From the NCBI RefSeq assembly GCF_900221005.1, contig NZ_OBQI01000001.1, positions 434,001 through 498,000 on the forward strand: a DNA stretch of 64,000 bases, given 5' to 3'. Each line of letters begins with the position of its first letter. Positions within the stretch are counted from its first letter, which is position 1. Shown here in pieces: positions 53,187-63,477 of this stretch. Under the pieces are notes generated by a model, which saw only the letters and a program-made list of their open reading frames with translations, did no database searches and was not told the DNA's origin. A program made the position numbers and the translations under genes. The DNA is from Blastococcus aggregatus (GTDB lineage Bacteria > Actinomycetota > Actinomycetes > Mycobacteriales > Geodermatophilaceae).

Positions 53187-54428
53187 GTGGGCAGGAACCG
53201 CACCGATGCCGAGCAGCAGATCGCCGAGCTGCTCCGGACGGCGAAGAAGTCGCTGCGCCTGTCCGTGGCGTTCCTCTCCCGGCTCGACGGCACCACCCAG
53301 CACCTCGAGGTCGTGGAGTCGTCGGTCCCCTTCCTCTTCCAGGAGGGCGTGACGCAGGTGCAGGAGACCACCCTCTGCCAGGCGATCCTGGACAAGAAGC
53401 TCCCGGCCGTGATCCCGAACCTCAAGGACTTCCCGGCGGCGATGACGCTTCCGGCGGCGCGGATGCCGCGGATCCGCAGCTACGTGTCGGTGCCCGTCAC
53501 GCTCTCGGACGGCACGCTGTACGGCACGTTCTGCGCCGCGGGGCTCACCTCGGACAAGGACCTCACCAAGCGCGACAAGGCGCTGATGGACGTCCTCGCC
53601 TCGGCCGCCTCGGTGATCATCGAGCCGCAGGTCAAGGAGGCGGAGCGGCGCAGCGGCATCGAGCGACGGCTCGCGCCGATCACCGCCGACGGCGGCCCGG
53701 TGGTGGCGCTGCAACCGATCGTCGACCTGGCGACCGGCGTCCGCGTGGGGTCCGAGGCGCTCAGCCGCTTCCCCGTCGAGTGGGAGCAGACCCCCGATGT
53801 CGTCTTCGCGGAGGCGCACAGCGTCGGCCGGGGCGATGAGCTGGAGATCCTGGCCCTGCGCCGCGCGGCCGACCACCTCGACGGCGTGGACGGCTACGTC
53901 GCCATGAACGTCTCCCCCGGCACCCTGCTGACGCCGGCCTGCGCCGAGCTGCTCGCCCAGCTCCCCGTCGACCGCGTGCTGCTCGAGCTCTCCGAGCACG
54001 ACCCGGTGGACGACTACGACCAGCTCTTGGCGGTGCTCGCACCGTTCCGCGCCGCGGGTCTGCGGCTGGCCATCGACGACGTCGGCGCCGGCTTCTCCTC
54101 GCTCCGCCACATCGTCGTGACCTCCCCCGACGTCATCAAGATCGACCGCAGCCTGGTGGCCGGCGTGGACACCGATGCCGTCCGGAGCATCCTCATCCGG
54201 TCGCTGGTGGACTTCGCCGGCGGGCTCGGCGCCGGCGTCGTGGCCGAGGGCGTCGAGACCGCCGAGGAGGCCGCCGTGCTGCGCACGCTCGGGGTCGACT
54301 ACGGGCAGGGGTGGCACTTCGGCCGCCCGGCCGTGCCCGCACCGCGCCCCGCGCACGACTCCGAGCCGGCCCTGCCGGGCGGCATACCGGTGCCACGGCA
54401 GGGTCGGCTCGGAGTCGAACTCGGGTAG
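53187..54428 (+). CDS. GAF-EAL domain protein (probable c-di-GMP phosphodiesterase)
   Basis: A 413-residue soluble protein. Residues 1-155 form a GAF domain (FLSRLDGTTQHLEVVE, then RSYVSVPVTLSDGTLYGTFCAAG). Residues 170-395 are an EAL domain with GSEALSRF, AMNVSPGTL, AIDDVGAGFSSL, VIKIDRSLV, VVAEGVET and YGQGWHFGRP, so the metal and catalytic positions are kept, although Arg follows in SEALSRF rather than the classic ExLxR spacing. GAGAGGAA precedes the GTG. It may link an unknown signal to c-di-GMP breakdown. Confidence 0.87.
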   Translation: MGRNRTDAEQQIAELLRTAKKSLRLSVAFLSRLDGTTQHLEVVESSVPFLFQEGVTQVQETTLCQAILDKKLPAVIPNLKDFPAAMTLPAARMPRIRSYVSVPVTLSDGTLYGTFCAAGLTSDKDLTKRDKALMDVLASAASVIIEPQVKEAERRSGIERRLAPITADGGPVVALQPIVDLATGVRVGSEALSRFPVEWEQTPDVVFAEAHSVGRGDELEILALRRAADHLDGVDGYVAMNVSPGTLLTPACAELLAQLPVDRVLLELSEHDPVDDYDQLLAVLAPFRAAGLRLAIDDVGAGFSSLRHIVVTSPDVIKIDRSLVAGVDTDAVRSILIRSLVDFAGGLGAGVVAEGVETAEEAAVLRTLGVDYGQGWHFGRPAVPAPRPAHDSEPALPGGIPVPRQGRLGVELG

Positions 54429-54464
54429 GTCGAACGCTGAGAAGCGGACGCAGGGTCCGAGGAG

Positions 54465-55703
54465 TCAGGCGCTGATCAGGAACGGTTCGCCGATGAGGAT
54501 CTCGGTGCCGTCGGGGCGCCAGGTGCGCCATCGTCCGTCCGGTTGCCGTTCTATCCGGAAGCCGTGGTGGACCTTCGTGTGGTGCCGCTCGCAGAGGAGG
54601 GCGCCGTTGTCCAGGCAGGTCTCGCCGCCGTCGATCCAGTGGATGACGTGGTGGACGTCGCACCAGTAGGACGGCGCGTCACAGCCGGCGAAGACGCAGT
54701 GCCGGTCGCGCACCTCGATGGCCCGCCGCAGGTGCGGGGGGAACAGCCGTTTGGTCTGGCCGAAGTCCAGGGGTTGGCCCTCGGGGCCGATGACGATGCG
54801 GGTGACGTTGCCGTCGCACGCCAGCCAGCGGGCTTTCGCGGCGGAGATGATCCCGCCGAATCCGGTCCGGGCGGCCCCGGCGCCGGTCGAGGTGTCCATG
54901 AGGTCCTCGAGATCGATGGTCACGAGCACCTGAGGCTTGTGACCGCGGAGGATCGGCAACGCCCCTGAAGCGAGGGCGTTGTCGCAGAGCTGCACGAGCG
55001 CGTCACCGGCTCGCCGGGCCCGGCTGCGGGTGTCGCCGGCCGGGCGGGAGGCCTGCTGGATCGACTCGACCGCGGCCTGAAACTTCTCCCCACCCACCGC
55101 ATCCAGCGTCCCGTGGAAGGACACCGTCCCGTCGGTGTGCGTGGTGAACGACAGCGACCGCTGCTCGGTGGGGTCGGGTTCGGTGCCGTCGGGGTCCAGC
55201 CGGGCCAGGTAGTGCCCGACCGCCTGCCGGAGGTCGGCATGCGAAGCGGTCACCGCGACCTCGGTCAGCAGGACGTCGATCGCTGCCATGTCCACGCCCT
55301 GCGCTTCGGCGCGGGCCAGGTTCACCTCCGACACCACCGGCGCGAGCACCGACACCACCTCCGCGCTCACCGCACCCGCCGAGGCCGCGGCCGCCAGCAT
55401 CGGTAGCCGCTCCAGGGTGCGGCCGTTGCGCACCAGCCGGCCCGCCTCAGCCTTCGACAACCGGTGGTGCCCGCGCAGCCAGGACGCCATCGTCGCCTTG
55501 CCGTCGTGCTCGGCCGCCTGGGTCAGCTCACCCTCGCGGACGGTGCGCGCGACTTCGGCATCCAGCCGGTTGCGGGCCGTCACCAGCGCACCGGTGCGGG
55601 CCATCACCGCCGGCCCGAACGAGGACTTCAGGTCCTCACTGGCGAGCGCACGCAGAGCGCCGGTCAGGCACTCCCTCGGCGTCTCACAACCACTCGAACA
55701 CAT
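54465..55703 (-). CDS. DUF222/HNH endonuclease family protein
   Basis: A 412-residue protein of a group much expanded in actinobacteria. Residues 25-310 form the helical DUF222 domain (ASWLRGHHRLSKAEAGRLVRNGRTLERLP). The C-terminal HNH region is VRDRHCVFAGCDAPSYWCDVHH, HWIDGGETCLDNGALLCERHHTKVHHG, with the zinc cysteines and the catalytic His pair intact. Its biological role is unknown; 13E12-repeat family copies occur in mycobacteria. The ATG at 55703 follows a TACTAT box six bases upstream, which fixes the start. Confidence 0.9.
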   Translation of the reverse strand: MCSSGCETPRECLTGALRALASEDLKSSFGPAVMARTGALVTARNRLDAEVARTVREGELTQAAEHDGKATMASWLRGHHRLSKAEAGRLVRNGRTLERLPMLAAAASAGAVSAEVVSVLAPVVSEVNLARAEAQGVDMAAIDVLLTEVAVTASHADLRQAVGHYLARLDPDGTEPDPTEQRSLSFTTHTDGTVSFHGTLDAVGGEKFQAAVESIQQASRPAGDTRSRARRAGDALVQLCDNALASGALPILRGHKPQVLVTIDLEDLMDTSTGAGAARTGFGGIISAAKARWLACDGNVTRIVIGPEGQPLDFGQTKRLFPPHLRRAIEVRDRHCVFAGCDAPSYWCDVHHVIHWIDGGETCLDNGALLCERHHTKVHHGFRIERQPDGRWRTWRPDGTEILIGEPFLISA

Positions 55704-55709
55704 GTACGA

Positions 55710-55715
55710 ATAGTA
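55710..55715 (-). promoter_or_regulatory. -10 box of the HNH gene
   Basis: TACTAT on the minus strand lies six bases before the ATG at 55703, matching the leaderless pattern seen elsewhere in the window. Confidence 0.55.
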
Positions 55716-55934
55716 CCGCTGCGGGAACCATCGCACCACCTGTTTCCCCAGGTCAGACGCCTGTCCACACCCTCACGGCGGCTCTTGACAGCGAGGACGA
55801 CATGCCGACGAGCCCGAGGGACCAGGCACGCCACCCGGTCCGCTTCGACCGGGCCTGATCGCAGCGGCCACCCTGCGACGGCGGTGTCCGAAAACCGCCG
55901 GTCCGCCGCGGCGCGGGCTGTCATGCTCGGAGCC

Positions 55935-57467
55935 GTGACCACGCCGACGGACCACGAGCACCGCTACCGGGCGGTCGTCGGCCGCGACGCGCGGTTCGAC
56001 GGCTGGTTCTTCACCGCGGTGCGCACCACCGGCATCTACTGCCGGCCCTCCTGCCCCGCACGCACGCCGAAGTCCGCCAACGTCTCCTTCTTCAGCACGG
56101 CGGCCGGCGCCCAGGCGGCCGGATACCGCGCCTGCCGCCGCTGCCGGCCCGACGCGGTGCCCGGGTCGCCCGAGTGGGACGTGCGCGCCGACGTCGTCGC
56201 CCGCGCCATGCGGCTGATCGCCGACGGCGAGGTGGAGCGCTCCGGCGTCCCCGGGCTGGCGCGGCGGCTGGGCTACTCCGAGCGCCAGCTGCACCGGCTC
56301 GTCGTCGGCGAGCTCGGTGTCGGCCCGCTCGCGCTGGCGCGGGCGCAGCGCGCGCACACCGCCCGGCTGCTGATCGAGACCAGTCCGCTGCCGATGGCCG
56401 ACGTCGCCTTCGCCGCTGGGTTCGCCAGCATCCGCCAGTTCAACGACACGGTCCGGGAGGTCTTCGCGGCCACGCCCACGGAGCTGCGCCGCCGGCCCGC
56501 TCCGGCCCCCGGCGCCACCACCCCCGGGGAGCTGACCCTCCGGCTGGCCGCCCGCGCGCCGTACGACGCGGCCGAGGTGCTGCTCTTCCTCGGCGCGCAC
56601 GCCGTCCCGGGGCTCGAGGAGTGGGACGGCCGCACCTTCTCCCGCGTGCTCGACCTGCCGCACGGGCCCGGCGTCGTCCGCCTCTCCCCCGCGGCGGACG
56701 GCAGCGCCGCCGTCGTCGCGCGACTGCAGCTCGCCGAGCTGCGCGACCTGGGGACGGCGGTGAGCCGGTGCCGGCGGATGCTGGACCTGGACGCGGACCC
56801 CGCCGCCGTCGACGCCGTGCTGGGGGACGACCCCGCCCTGGCCGACCTGGTGGCCGCGGCGCCGGGACGCCGGGTGCCGGGCTCCCCGGACGGCCCGGAG
56901 CTCGCGATCCGCGCGGTGCTCGGGCAGCAGGTGTCGGTGGCCGGAGCGCGCACGCTCACCGCCCGGTTGCTGCCCGCGGCCGGCGTGCCGCTGGCCACAC
57001 CGGCCGGCACGCTCACCCACGCCTTCCCCCGGCCGGACGCGCTCGCGGCGGCCGACCTGAGCACCGTCGGCCTGACCGGCGCGCGGCGCGCCGCCGTGCA
57101 CGCCCTGGCGGCCGCGCTGGCCGACGGCGCGGTCGCGCTCGACCCGGGCGCCGACCGCGACGAGGCGGGGCGCGCGCTGCTGGCCGTGCGCGGCGTCGGG
57201 CCCTGGACGGCCGCGCTGGTCGCCCTGCGCGGTCTGGCCGACCCCGATGTGTGGTTGCCCGGCGACCTGGCGTTGCGACGCTCGCTGGCGACCCTCGGCA
57301 GCACCGACGCCGAGGCCGCAGGACGCTGGCGCCCGTGGCGTTCCTACGCGGTGATGCACCTGTGGGCGCTCGCCGCACCGTCCCTCTTCACCCGCCCGAC
57401 CCCACCCGCGCGGAGCCCACTCCCGCCGGCTCCCGTGCCGGCCCTCTCGGAACGGAGCGCCTCATGA
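55935..57467 (+). CDS. alkA: AdaA-AlkA fusion: DNA-3-methyladenine glycosylase with methyl-sensing regulator
   Basis: A 510-residue protein with four parts: an Ada zinc domain with cysteines in YCRPSCPAR and CRRCRPD (residues 35-80), an AraC-type helix-turn-helix (VPGLARRLGYSERQLHRLV; MADVAFAAGFASIRQFN), an AlkA N-terminal domain (residues 195-300), and an HhH-GPD glycosylase (LAIRAVLGQQVSVAGART, VRGVGPWTAALVALR and the catalytic Asp in LPGDLALRRS). It both senses methyl damage and excises alkylated bases. GTG at 55935 is preferred; CATGCT lies seven bases upstream. The stop overlaps ogt. Confidence 0.92.
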   Translation: MTTPTDHEHRYRAVVGRDARFDGWFFTAVRTTGIYCRPSCPARTPKSANVSFFSTAAGAQAAGYRACRRCRPDAVPGSPEWDVRADVVARAMRLIADGEVERSGVPGLARRLGYSERQLHRLVVGELGVGPLALARAQRAHTARLLIETSPLPMADVAFAAGFASIRQFNDTVREVFAATPTELRRRPAPAPGATTPGELTLRLAARAPYDAAEVLLFLGAHAVPGLEEWDGRTFSRVLDLPHGPGVVRLSPAADGSAAVVARLQLAELRDLGTAVSRCRRMLDLDADPAAVDAVLGDDPALADLVAAAPGRRVPGSPDGPELAIRAVLGQQVSVAGARTLTARLLPAAGVPLATPAGTLTHAFPRPDALAAADLSTVGLTGARRAAVHALAAALADGAVALDPGADRDEAGRALLAVRGVGPWTAALVALRGLADPDVWLPGDLALRRSLATLGSTDAEAAGRWRPWRSYAVMHLWALAAPSLFTRPTPPARSPLPPAPVPALSERSAS

Positions 57468-58000
57468 CCCCTCCTCCCGCCCGCTACGCGACCGTGGCGA
57501 CGCCACCCGGACCGTTCACCGTCGTGATCACCGACGGCCCCGACGACCGGGGGGTGGTGCTGGCCAGCGGCTGGACCGACGACGTCGCGCACCTGCTCGC
57601 CGTGGTGCACCGGTCGCTCCGGCCCACCTGGGTCGAGCACTCCGCCGAGCTCCCGGTGCTGGACGCGGTCGAGGCCTTCTTCGCCGGCGAGATGGCCGCC
57701 ATCGATGCCGTCCCGGTGCGCCAGCGCTCCGGCCCGTTCCTCGAGGACGCGTGGGACGTCCTGCGCACCGTCCCCCCGGGCGAGCCGGACACCTACGCCT
57801 CCTTCGCCGCCCGGTGCGGGCGGCCGACGGCGGTGCGCGCCGCGGCCAACGCCTGCGCGCGGAACGCCGCGGCGCTGTTCGTGCCGTGCCACCGCGTGCT
57901 CGGCTCCAGCGGCGGCCTGGGCGGCTTCCGCTGGGGCACGGCGGTCAAGCGGCAGCTCCTGGACCACGAGGCGCGGCACGCGCCGGTCGCCGCCGCCTGA
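57464..58000 (+). CDS. ogt: Methylated-DNA--protein-cysteine methyltransferase
   Basis: Repairs O6-methylguanine by suicidal methyl transfer. It has 178 residues with the helix-turn-helix GEPDTYASFAARCGRPTAVRAAANACARN and the active site LFVPCHRVLGSSGGLGGFRWG containing the PCHR cysteine near residue 146. The ATG overlaps the stop of the AlkA fusion (ATGA), forming a two-gene alkylation-repair operon probably activated by the Ada domain. Confidence 0.94.
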   Translation: MTPPPARYATVATPPGPFTVVITDGPDDRGVVLASGWTDDVAHLLAVVHRSLRPTWVEHSAELPVLDAVEAFFAGEMAAIDAVPVRQRSGPFLEDAWDVLRTVPPGEPDTYASFAARCGRPTAVRAAANACARNAAALFVPCHRVLGSSGGLGGFRWGTAVKRQLLDHEARHAPVAAA

Positions 58001-58036
58001 CCGGTTCTGTCGGACCCTTCGGGCAGCCTCGCGGGC

Positions 58037-59158
58037 ATGGACGCCGCTTCCCTGCTGCTCGGGCTCCTCCTCGGTGCGCTGCTGGCCACCGCCGTCACCC
58101 TCGGCGGAGTCGCCCTGCTCGCCCGCCGCCGCCCCACCGACACCGGCCTCGAGCCGGTGCACGAGTCGCTCGACCACCTGCACCGGCTGCTGGCCGGCAT
58201 CGAGCGGGCCCGCGCCACGGCCCACGGCGAGCTCCGCGAGCAGATGGGCACCGTCGGCCTCACCTCCGCCCAGCTGCAGCAGGAGACCGCGGCACTGGTG
58301 ACGGCGCTGCGCACCCCGCACGTCCGCGGCCGGTGGGGCGAGGTGCAGCTCCGCCGGGTCGTCGAGCTGGCCGGTCTGCTCGAGCACTGCGACTTCGTCG
58401 AGCAGCCCTCCGGCACCAACGACGAGGGCGCCGGCGTGCGCCCCGACCTCGTCGTCACCCTGGCCGACGGCCGCCAGGTCGTGGTCGACGCGAAGGTGCC
58501 CTTCACCGGCTACATCGAGGCGGTCCAGGCCACCGACCAGGCGGTCCGGGACCAGCGGATCGCGATGCACGCCCGCCAGCTGCGGACGCACGTGGACGCG
58601 CTCGCCGCCCGGCGCTACCCGACCGCCTTCCGGCCGGCCGCCCCCTTCACCGTGCTGTTCGTCCCCTCCGACGGCTTCCTGATCACCGCGCTCGAGGCCG
58701 AGCCCGGCCTGCTCGAGCACGGCTTCGCGCGGGACGTCGTGATCGCGACGCCGAGCACCCTGCTGGCACTGCTGCGCACCGTCGCCTACTCCTGGCGGCA
58801 GGAGCGGCTGGCCCGCGACGCCGACCAGGTGCTCGAGGTGGGCCGCCGGCTGCACGCCCGGCTGAGCACGCTGTCCGGGCACCTCACCCGGCTGGGCTCG
58901 GCCCTCGGGACGACGATGACCCGGTTCAACGAGACGGTCGGCTCGTACGAGCGCTCGGTGCTGACCGCCGCCCGCCGGTTCGACGACCTGGGCGTCGCCG
59001 AGCAGCCGGTACCCACCCCTGAGCCGCTGGAGGCGACGGTGCGCACCCTGCGTCCGGAGCCGACCGACGGCACCGACGCCGTCGTCCTCGACGGCGAGGA
59101 CCGGTTCGACGCCGGACGCCGGCACGACGACAGCGGGCGGGACGGGACGCACGGCTGA
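58037..59158 (+). CDS. rmuC: DNA recombination protein RmuC
   Basis: A 373-residue protein with an N-terminal membrane helix (LLLGLLLGALLATAVTLGGVAL), a coiled-coil-like segment (residues 35-100) and the RmuC domain: RGRWGEVQLRRVVELAGLLEHCDF, VDAKVPFTGYIEA and TPSTLLALLRTVAYSWRQE. The domain is PD-(D/E)XK-like and limits DNA inversions in E. coli. The acidic tail is not conserved. CAGCCT lies seven bases before the ATG. Confidence 0.92.
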   Translation: MDAASLLLGLLLGALLATAVTLGGVALLARRRPTDTGLEPVHESLDHLHRLLAGIERARATAHGELREQMGTVGLTSAQLQQETAALVTALRTPHVRGRWGEVQLRRVVELAGLLEHCDFVEQPSGTNDEGAGVRPDLVVTLADGRQVVVDAKVPFTGYIEAVQATDQAVRDQRIAMHARQLRTHVDALAARRYPTAFRPAAPFTVLFVPSDGFLITALEAEPGLLEHGFARDVVIATPSTLLALLRTVAYSWRQERLARDADQVLEVGRRLHARLSTLSGHLTRLGSALGTTMTRFNETVGSYERSVLTAARRFDDLGVAEQPVPTPEPLEATVRTLRPEPTDGTDAVVLDGEDRFDAGRRHDDSGRDGTHG

Positions 59159-59367
59159 CCTCCGCGGCCGGCACCTGCCGGCACGCCACGGACGTCACCC
59201 GGACCCCACGGAACACTGCACGCACACGTCTCACGCGATGTCGCCGAGTCGACACGGTCGAGCCGGCGACTCGGGCCCGACGTCCGCCGCAGTTGCGATT
59301 CCGCTCGCTACCGTGACCATCGAGGGACGGCCGTCCGGGCCCGACCGCGGTGGAACGGAGGTGCGCC

Positions 59368-60036
59368 ATGGCCACGGCGAGTACGGCCGATGCATGGCGG
59401 CAGGGCGGGGGCTCCCCCGACCGATCGTTCACCGGGTCACGCATGCCCCGTGAGGAACGTGCCATGAACCCCGACCGCAGCGCACGTCCCGGTCGCCCGC
59501 CGGTCCCACCGCGCGGGCGCCCCGTCGAGAGCCGGCCGGTTCCGCCGCGCCGGGACTCGCTGCGCCCGGCCGACCGCGGTCCCGCGGGATCGCGGCCGTC
59601 CACCGCCCGCCCGGCGGGAGCGCGCCCGGTCGACGGTCGCGCGGCGGCGACGCGGAGTCGCGCGCAGACCGTGCCGGCGACCGGTGGCCGCATCCGCGGT
59701 GCGGTCGCGGTGCTCGGCGTCTTCCTCGTGACCCTCGCCGGGGCCGGCATCGATTCCTTCGTCGGCGTCGGCCTCGGCAGCATCACGCTGATCGCCCTGC
59801 TCGCCTCGACCACCGTCGCGACGCTCGCGGTGCGCCGCCGCGACCTGGTCTCCGTCGTCGTCGCGCCCCCGCTGGTGTTCATCGCCGTGGCGGCCCTGAA
59901 CATCGGGCTGGCCCCCTCGGCCACCTTCAGCCTGCCGACCGTCGCCACGCTGCTGATCCGCGGGTTCCCGACGATGGCCATGGCGACCGCCGTGGCACTC
60001 GTCCTCGCGACCGGCCGGCTGATCGCCCGCCGCTGA
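59368..60036 (+). CDS. DUF6542 family membrane protein
   Basis: A 222-residue protein. The first 110 residues are Arg/Pro-rich and disordered (PGRPPVPPRGRPVESRPVPPRR). About four helices follow from residue 115 in the DUF6542 pattern (GAVAVLGVFLVTLAGAGIDSF, then LRRRDLVSVVVAPPLVFIAVAALN-like segment). ATG at 59368 has GGAGG six bases upstream; a second ATG at 59464 also has GAGGA and would drop 32 residues. Function unknown. It is convergent with ispH. Confidence 0.78.
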   Translation: MATASTADAWRQGGGSPDRSFTGSRMPREERAMNPDRSARPGRPPVPPRGRPVESRPVPPRRDSLRPADRGPAGSRPSTARPAGARPVDGRAAATRSRAQTVPATGGRIRGAVAVLGVFLVTLAGAGIDSFVGVGLGSITLIALLASTTVATLAVRRRDLVSVVVAPPLVFIAVAALNIGLAPSATFSLPTVATLLIRGFPTMAMATAVALVLATGRLIARR

Positions 60037-60046
60037 CCCGGACGCA

Positions 60047-60084
60047 GAAGAGCCCGTCACCGGTGGTCCGGTGACGGGCTCTTC
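60047..60084. terminator. Bidirectional terminator between DUF6542 gene and ispH
   Basis: A perfect 17-bp inverted repeat (60047-60063 with 60068-60084) around a 4-nt loop in the 63-bp gap between convergent genes. The arms start GAAGAG and end CTCTTC, giving short A/T edges on both sides. Confidence 0.88.
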
Positions 60085-60099
60085 CTCGGTTCCGGGTGC

Positions 60100-61068
60100 T
60101 CAGTCGCCGGTGGCCTGTGCCTTCTCGGCCCGCCGCAGCTCGTGCGGCAGCGCGAAGACGAGGCGCTCCTCGGCGGCCTTGACCGTCGACACGTCGGCGT
60201 AGCCGCGGGCGGCCAGCCAGTCCAGCACCTCGCTGACGAGGATCTCCGGCACCGACGCGCCGCTGGTGACGCCGACCGTGCCGACGCCGTCGAGCCACGC
60301 CTCGTCGATCTCGGCGGCGTAGTCGACCAGGTAGGACGCCCGCGAGCCGGCCTCGAGGGCCACCTCCACGAGGCGCACCGAGTTGGACGAGTTGGTGGAG
60401 CCGACGACGAGCACCAGGTCGCACTCCGCGGCCATCTGCTTCACCGCCTGCTGACGGTTCTGCGTGGCGTAGCAGATGTCGTCGCTGGGCGGGGACTGCA
60501 GACCGGGGAAGCGGTTCTTCAGCTGGTCGACCGTCGCGAGCGTCTCGTCCACCGAGAGGGTGGTCTGCGAGAGCCAGACGACCTTCTCCGGATCGCGGAC
60601 CTGCACGTTGGCGACGTCGTCGGCGCCGTCGACGAGCTGGATGTGGGCCGGCGCCTCACCGGCGGTGCCCTCGACCTCCTCGTGCCCGCGGTGGCCGATC
60701 AGCAGGATGTCGAAGTCGTCGCGGGCGAAGCGCTTGGCCTCCTGGTGCACCTTGGTCACCAGCGGGCAGGTGGCGTCGATGGTGCGCAGCTGCCGGTCGG
60801 CCGCCTGCTCGTGCACCGCCGGGGACACCCCGTGGGCGCTGAAGACGACGACCGAGCCCTCGGGCACCTCGTCGGTCTCCTCGACGAAGATCGCCCCGCG
60901 CCGCTCCAGAGTGGCCACGACGTGCTTGTTGTGGACGATCTGCTTCCGCACGTAGACGGGGGCGCCGTGGATCTCCAGGGCGCGCTCGACCGCCACCACC
61001 GCCCGGTCGACGCCGGCGCAGTAACCCCGGGGATCGGCCAGCAGGACACGTCCGCGCTGATCTGCCAT
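60100..61068 (-). CDS. ispH: 4-hydroxy-3-methylbut-2-enyl diphosphate reductase
   Basis: The last enzyme of the MEP isoprenoid pathway. It has 322 residues with the three cluster cysteines in [25 protein letters not shown] and [14 protein letters not shown], and the substrate motifs [27 protein letters not shown] and GVTSGASVP. It binds a [4Fe-4S] cluster and takes electrons from ferredoxin or flavodoxin. A TACGCT box six bases before the ATG at 61068 sets the start. Confidence 0.96.
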   Translation of the reverse strand: MADQRGRVLLADPRGYCAGVDRAVVAVERALEIHGAPVYVRKQIVHNKHVVATLERRGAIFVEETDEVPEGSVVVFSAHGVSPAVHEQAADRQLRTIDATCPLVTKVHQEAKRFARDDFDILLIGHRGHEEVEGTAGEAPAHIQLVDGADDVANVQVRDPEKVVWLSQTTLSVDETLATVDQLKNRFPGLQSPPSDDICYATQNRQQAVKQMAAECDLVLVVGSTNSSNSVRLVEVALEAGSRASYLVDYAAEIDEAWLDGVGTVGVTSGASVPEILVSEVLDWLAARGYADVSTVKAAEERLVFALPHELRRAEKAQATGD

Positions 61069-61074
61069 GCACCC

Positions 61075-61080
61075 AGCGTA
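61075..61080 (-). promoter_or_regulatory. -10 box of ispH
   Basis: TACGCT on the minus strand ends six bases before the ispH ATG, with no ribosome-binding site; the transcript is probably leaderless. Confidence 0.55.
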
Positions 61081-61193
61081 CGTGGGCCCGGGCCCCTGCC
61101 GAGGCCGCTGAGCGTGGCCGAGAACACCATCCGGACGGGCACCGGCGTGCCGGCGGGGGTGTCGAGCTCCGATTCCTGGGGCAAGGTGTGCCC

Positions 61194-62207
61194 ATGGCCC
61201 GTGAGATCCCTGAGGTTGTCCGCGCCGCTGCCGGCCTGGCTGCGACCGTCGTCGACGAAGCACGCAAGCTCCCCGAGACCCTTCCCGGCCTCCCGGTGCG
61301 CGTCATCGGCATGGCGATGCAGCACGCCATGAAGGTGCAGCAGCAGTACGCCGGGCTCGTCGCCCGGGGCGACGAGCTGTTCACCGGGATCCGCGGCGAG
61401 GCCGAGCCGGGCCTGGCCACCTTCGACGACGACGGCGACGCCGCCCCGGCCGAGGGCTTCCGCGGCTCGGCGTTCGACCGCGCCGACGTCGTCCCCGACG
61501 AGGTGCCCGACGTCGTGGGCGCGCAGACCTCCGTCGAGACCTCCCTCGAGGAGGCGCCGGCCACCGAGGAGATCCTCGAGGAGCTGGCCATCGACGAGGC
61601 GATCGAGGCCGCTCCCACGCTCGAGGAGACCGCGCCCGCCGTCGCCGGCGGCGCGTCGGACACCGAGCTCACCGCTCCCGAGGACACCGCGGTCGAGCTG
61701 CCCGTCGCCGGCGCGGCGGACATCGACGACATCCCCACCTCGGTGGACGTCCTGACCGCCGACGGCAGCGCGATCACCACCGTGGACGCCGCGGTGACCG
61801 ACGAGGGCGTCGCCGCCCCGGTCCCCGACGACTACACCGACAGCACCGACGACGGCACCGAGATCGCTCGCGGTGACGGGCCGATCGCCGCGGCCACGGG
61901 CGTGACCGGCGACGGCGCCACCGCGGACGAGGCGCCCATCGCGGCCGGCGCGGCCGTGGACGACGCAGCAGCTCCCGAGGCGGCCGGCGCGTCGCCCGAG
62001 GCCCCGATCGACGGGTACGACAGCTTCTCCATCGCCCAGCTCCGCGGCCGGCTCCGCGGGTACGCGCTCAGCACGGTCGCCGACCTGGTCGCCTACGAGG
62101 AGGCCACGAAGGCCCGTGCGGACTACCTCCGGATGCTGCGCAACCGGCTGGAGAAGCTCGAGGAGCAGGCGGTCGGGTCCAGCCCGCTCGCCCCGCGCGG
62201 CGCCTGA
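61194..62207 (+). CDS. Lipid-droplet-associated protein family (Rv1109c-like)
   Basis: A 337-residue protein with two conserved ends and a long acidic middle. The N-terminus ([31 protein letters not shown]) is an amphipathic helix, and the C-terminus ([38 protein letters not shown]) a basic helical domain. Residues 75-270 are Ala/Asp/Glu-rich and repetitive. Position between ispH and xseA mirrors the mycobacterial locus, where the homologue is annotated as lipid-droplet-associated. Whether this organism makes lipid droplets is unknown. Confidence 0.78.
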   Translation: MAREIPEVVRAAAGLAATVVDEARKLPETLPGLPVRVIGMAMQHAMKVQQQYAGLVARGDELFTGIRGEAEPGLATFDDDGDAAPAEGFRGSAFDRADVVPDEVPDVVGAQTSVETSLEEAPATEEILEELAIDEAIEAAPTLEETAPAVAGGASDTELTAPEDTAVELPVAGAADIDDIPTSVDVLTADGSAITTVDAAVTDEGVAAPVPDDYTDSTDDGTEIARGDGPIAAATGVTGDGATADEAPIAAGAAVDDAAAPEAAGASPEAPIDGYDSFSIAQLRGRLRGYALSTVADLVAYEEATKARADYLRMLRNRLEKLEEQAVGSSPLAPRGA

Positions 62208-62253
62208 GCGGGGAGCCGCGCGGGGTGTCGGACCCGTCTGACACCCTCGGATC

Positions 62254-63477
62254 GTGACCGCCCCCTCCTCCCCCGAGGCACCGTGGCCGGTGCGCACGGT
62301 CGCCCGGAAGGTCGCCGAGTGGATCGGGCGGCTCGGTGAGGTGTGGGTCGAGGGCCAGGTCGCCCAGCTGTCGCGACGCGGCAACGCGGCCACCGTCTTC
62401 CTGACGCTGCGCGATCCGGTCGCCGACCTCTCCGTCCCGGTCACCTGCCACCGCGACGTCGCCGACCGGCCGGGCCTCGAGCTCAGCGAGGGCGCCCGGG
62501 TGCTCGTGCGCGCCCGTCCCGACTACTACGTCGCCCGCGGCTCCTTCTCGCTGCGGGCCACCGAGATCCGCGCCGTCGGCCTCGGTGAGCTGCTCGCCCG
62601 GATCGAGCGGATCCGCCAGCTGCTCGCCGCCGAGGGCCTGTTCGACGTCGTCCGCAAGCGGTCGCTGCCGTTCGCACCGGCCGTCGTCGGGGTCATCACC
62701 GGCCGGGACAGCGCAGCCGAGCGCGACGTCCTCGTCACCGCGCGGCGGCGCTGGCCGGCGGTCCGCTTCGCGATGCACAACTGCGCCGTGCAGGGCCCGC
62801 AGGCGGCGGCGAACGTCATCGAGGGGCTGCGGAAGCTGGACGCCGACGTGTCGGTCGAGGTCATCGTCGTGGCCCGCGGCGGTGGCTCGGTCGAGGACCT
62901 GCTGCCCTTCTCCGACGAGGGGCTGGTGCGCGCCATCGCCGCCTGCCGTACCCCGGTCGTGACCGCGGTCGGACACGAGACCGACACCACGCTCGTCGAC
63001 CACGTCGCCGACGTCCGTGCCGCGACCCCGACCGACGCCGCCCACCGGATCGTGCCCGAGATCGGTGAGCAGCGACGCCTGGTCGAGGGGCTCCGCGCCC
63101 GCGCCCGCCACCTGATCACCACCCGGGTCGAGCAGCAGGAGCGCTGGCTGGAGTCGGTCCGCACCCGCCCGGTGCTGGCGAACCCGGAGCGGCTGCTGCA
63201 CGGCCGGGCGGACGACGTCGCGCAGCTGCGCACCCGCGCCCGGCGCACCGTCGTCCACCGCGTCGAGGGCGCCGAACGCGACCTCGAGCACGCCCGCGCC
63301 CGGGTGGCGGCGCTCTCCCCGGCCGCGACGCTGGACCGCGGCTACGCGGTCGTGCAGCGGGCCGACGGCGCGCTGGTCCGGGACCCTGCCGAGGTCGCCG
63401 ACGGCGAGCGGCTGCGGGTCCGGGTGAGCGGGGGCCGGCTGGACGTCCGGGTCGACCGGGAGGATGAGGAACCGTGA
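62254..63477 (+). CDS. xseA: Exodeoxyribonuclease VII large subunit
   Basis: The catalytic subunit of ExoVII, 407 residues. An OB-fold ([24 protein letters not shown]) at residues 30-120 is followed by the nuclease domain with [37 protein letters not shown] and [16 protein letters not shown], which hold the conserved catalytic acids and glycines, then a coiled coil. The C-terminal LDRGYAVVQ strand motif is present. The GTG start follows CACCCT by six bases. The stop overlaps xseB. Confidence 0.95.
   Translation: MTAPSSPEAPWPVRTVARKVAEWIGRLGEVWVEGQVAQLSRRGNAATVFLTLRDPVADLSVPVTCHRDVADRPGLELSEGARVLVRARPDYYVARGSFSLRATEIRAVGLGELLARIERIRQLLAAEGLFDVVRKRSLPFAPAVVGVITGRDSAAERDVLVTARRRWPAVRFAMHNCAVQGPQAAANVIEGLRKLDADVSVEVIVVARGGGSVEDLLPFSDEGLVRAIAACRTPVVTAVGHETDTTLVDHVADVRAATPTDAAHRIVPEIGEQRRLVEGLRARARHLITTRVEQQERWLESVRTRPVLANPERLLHGRADDVAQLRTRARRTVVHRVEGAERDLEHARARVAALSPAATLDRGYAVVQRADGALVRDPAEVADGERLRVRVSGGRLDVRVDREDEEP

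Noticed and set aside
53187-54428. GAF-EAL protein as part of the island
   Set aside because: It lies beyond ychF and the right end repeat, and its codon use matches the core genome.
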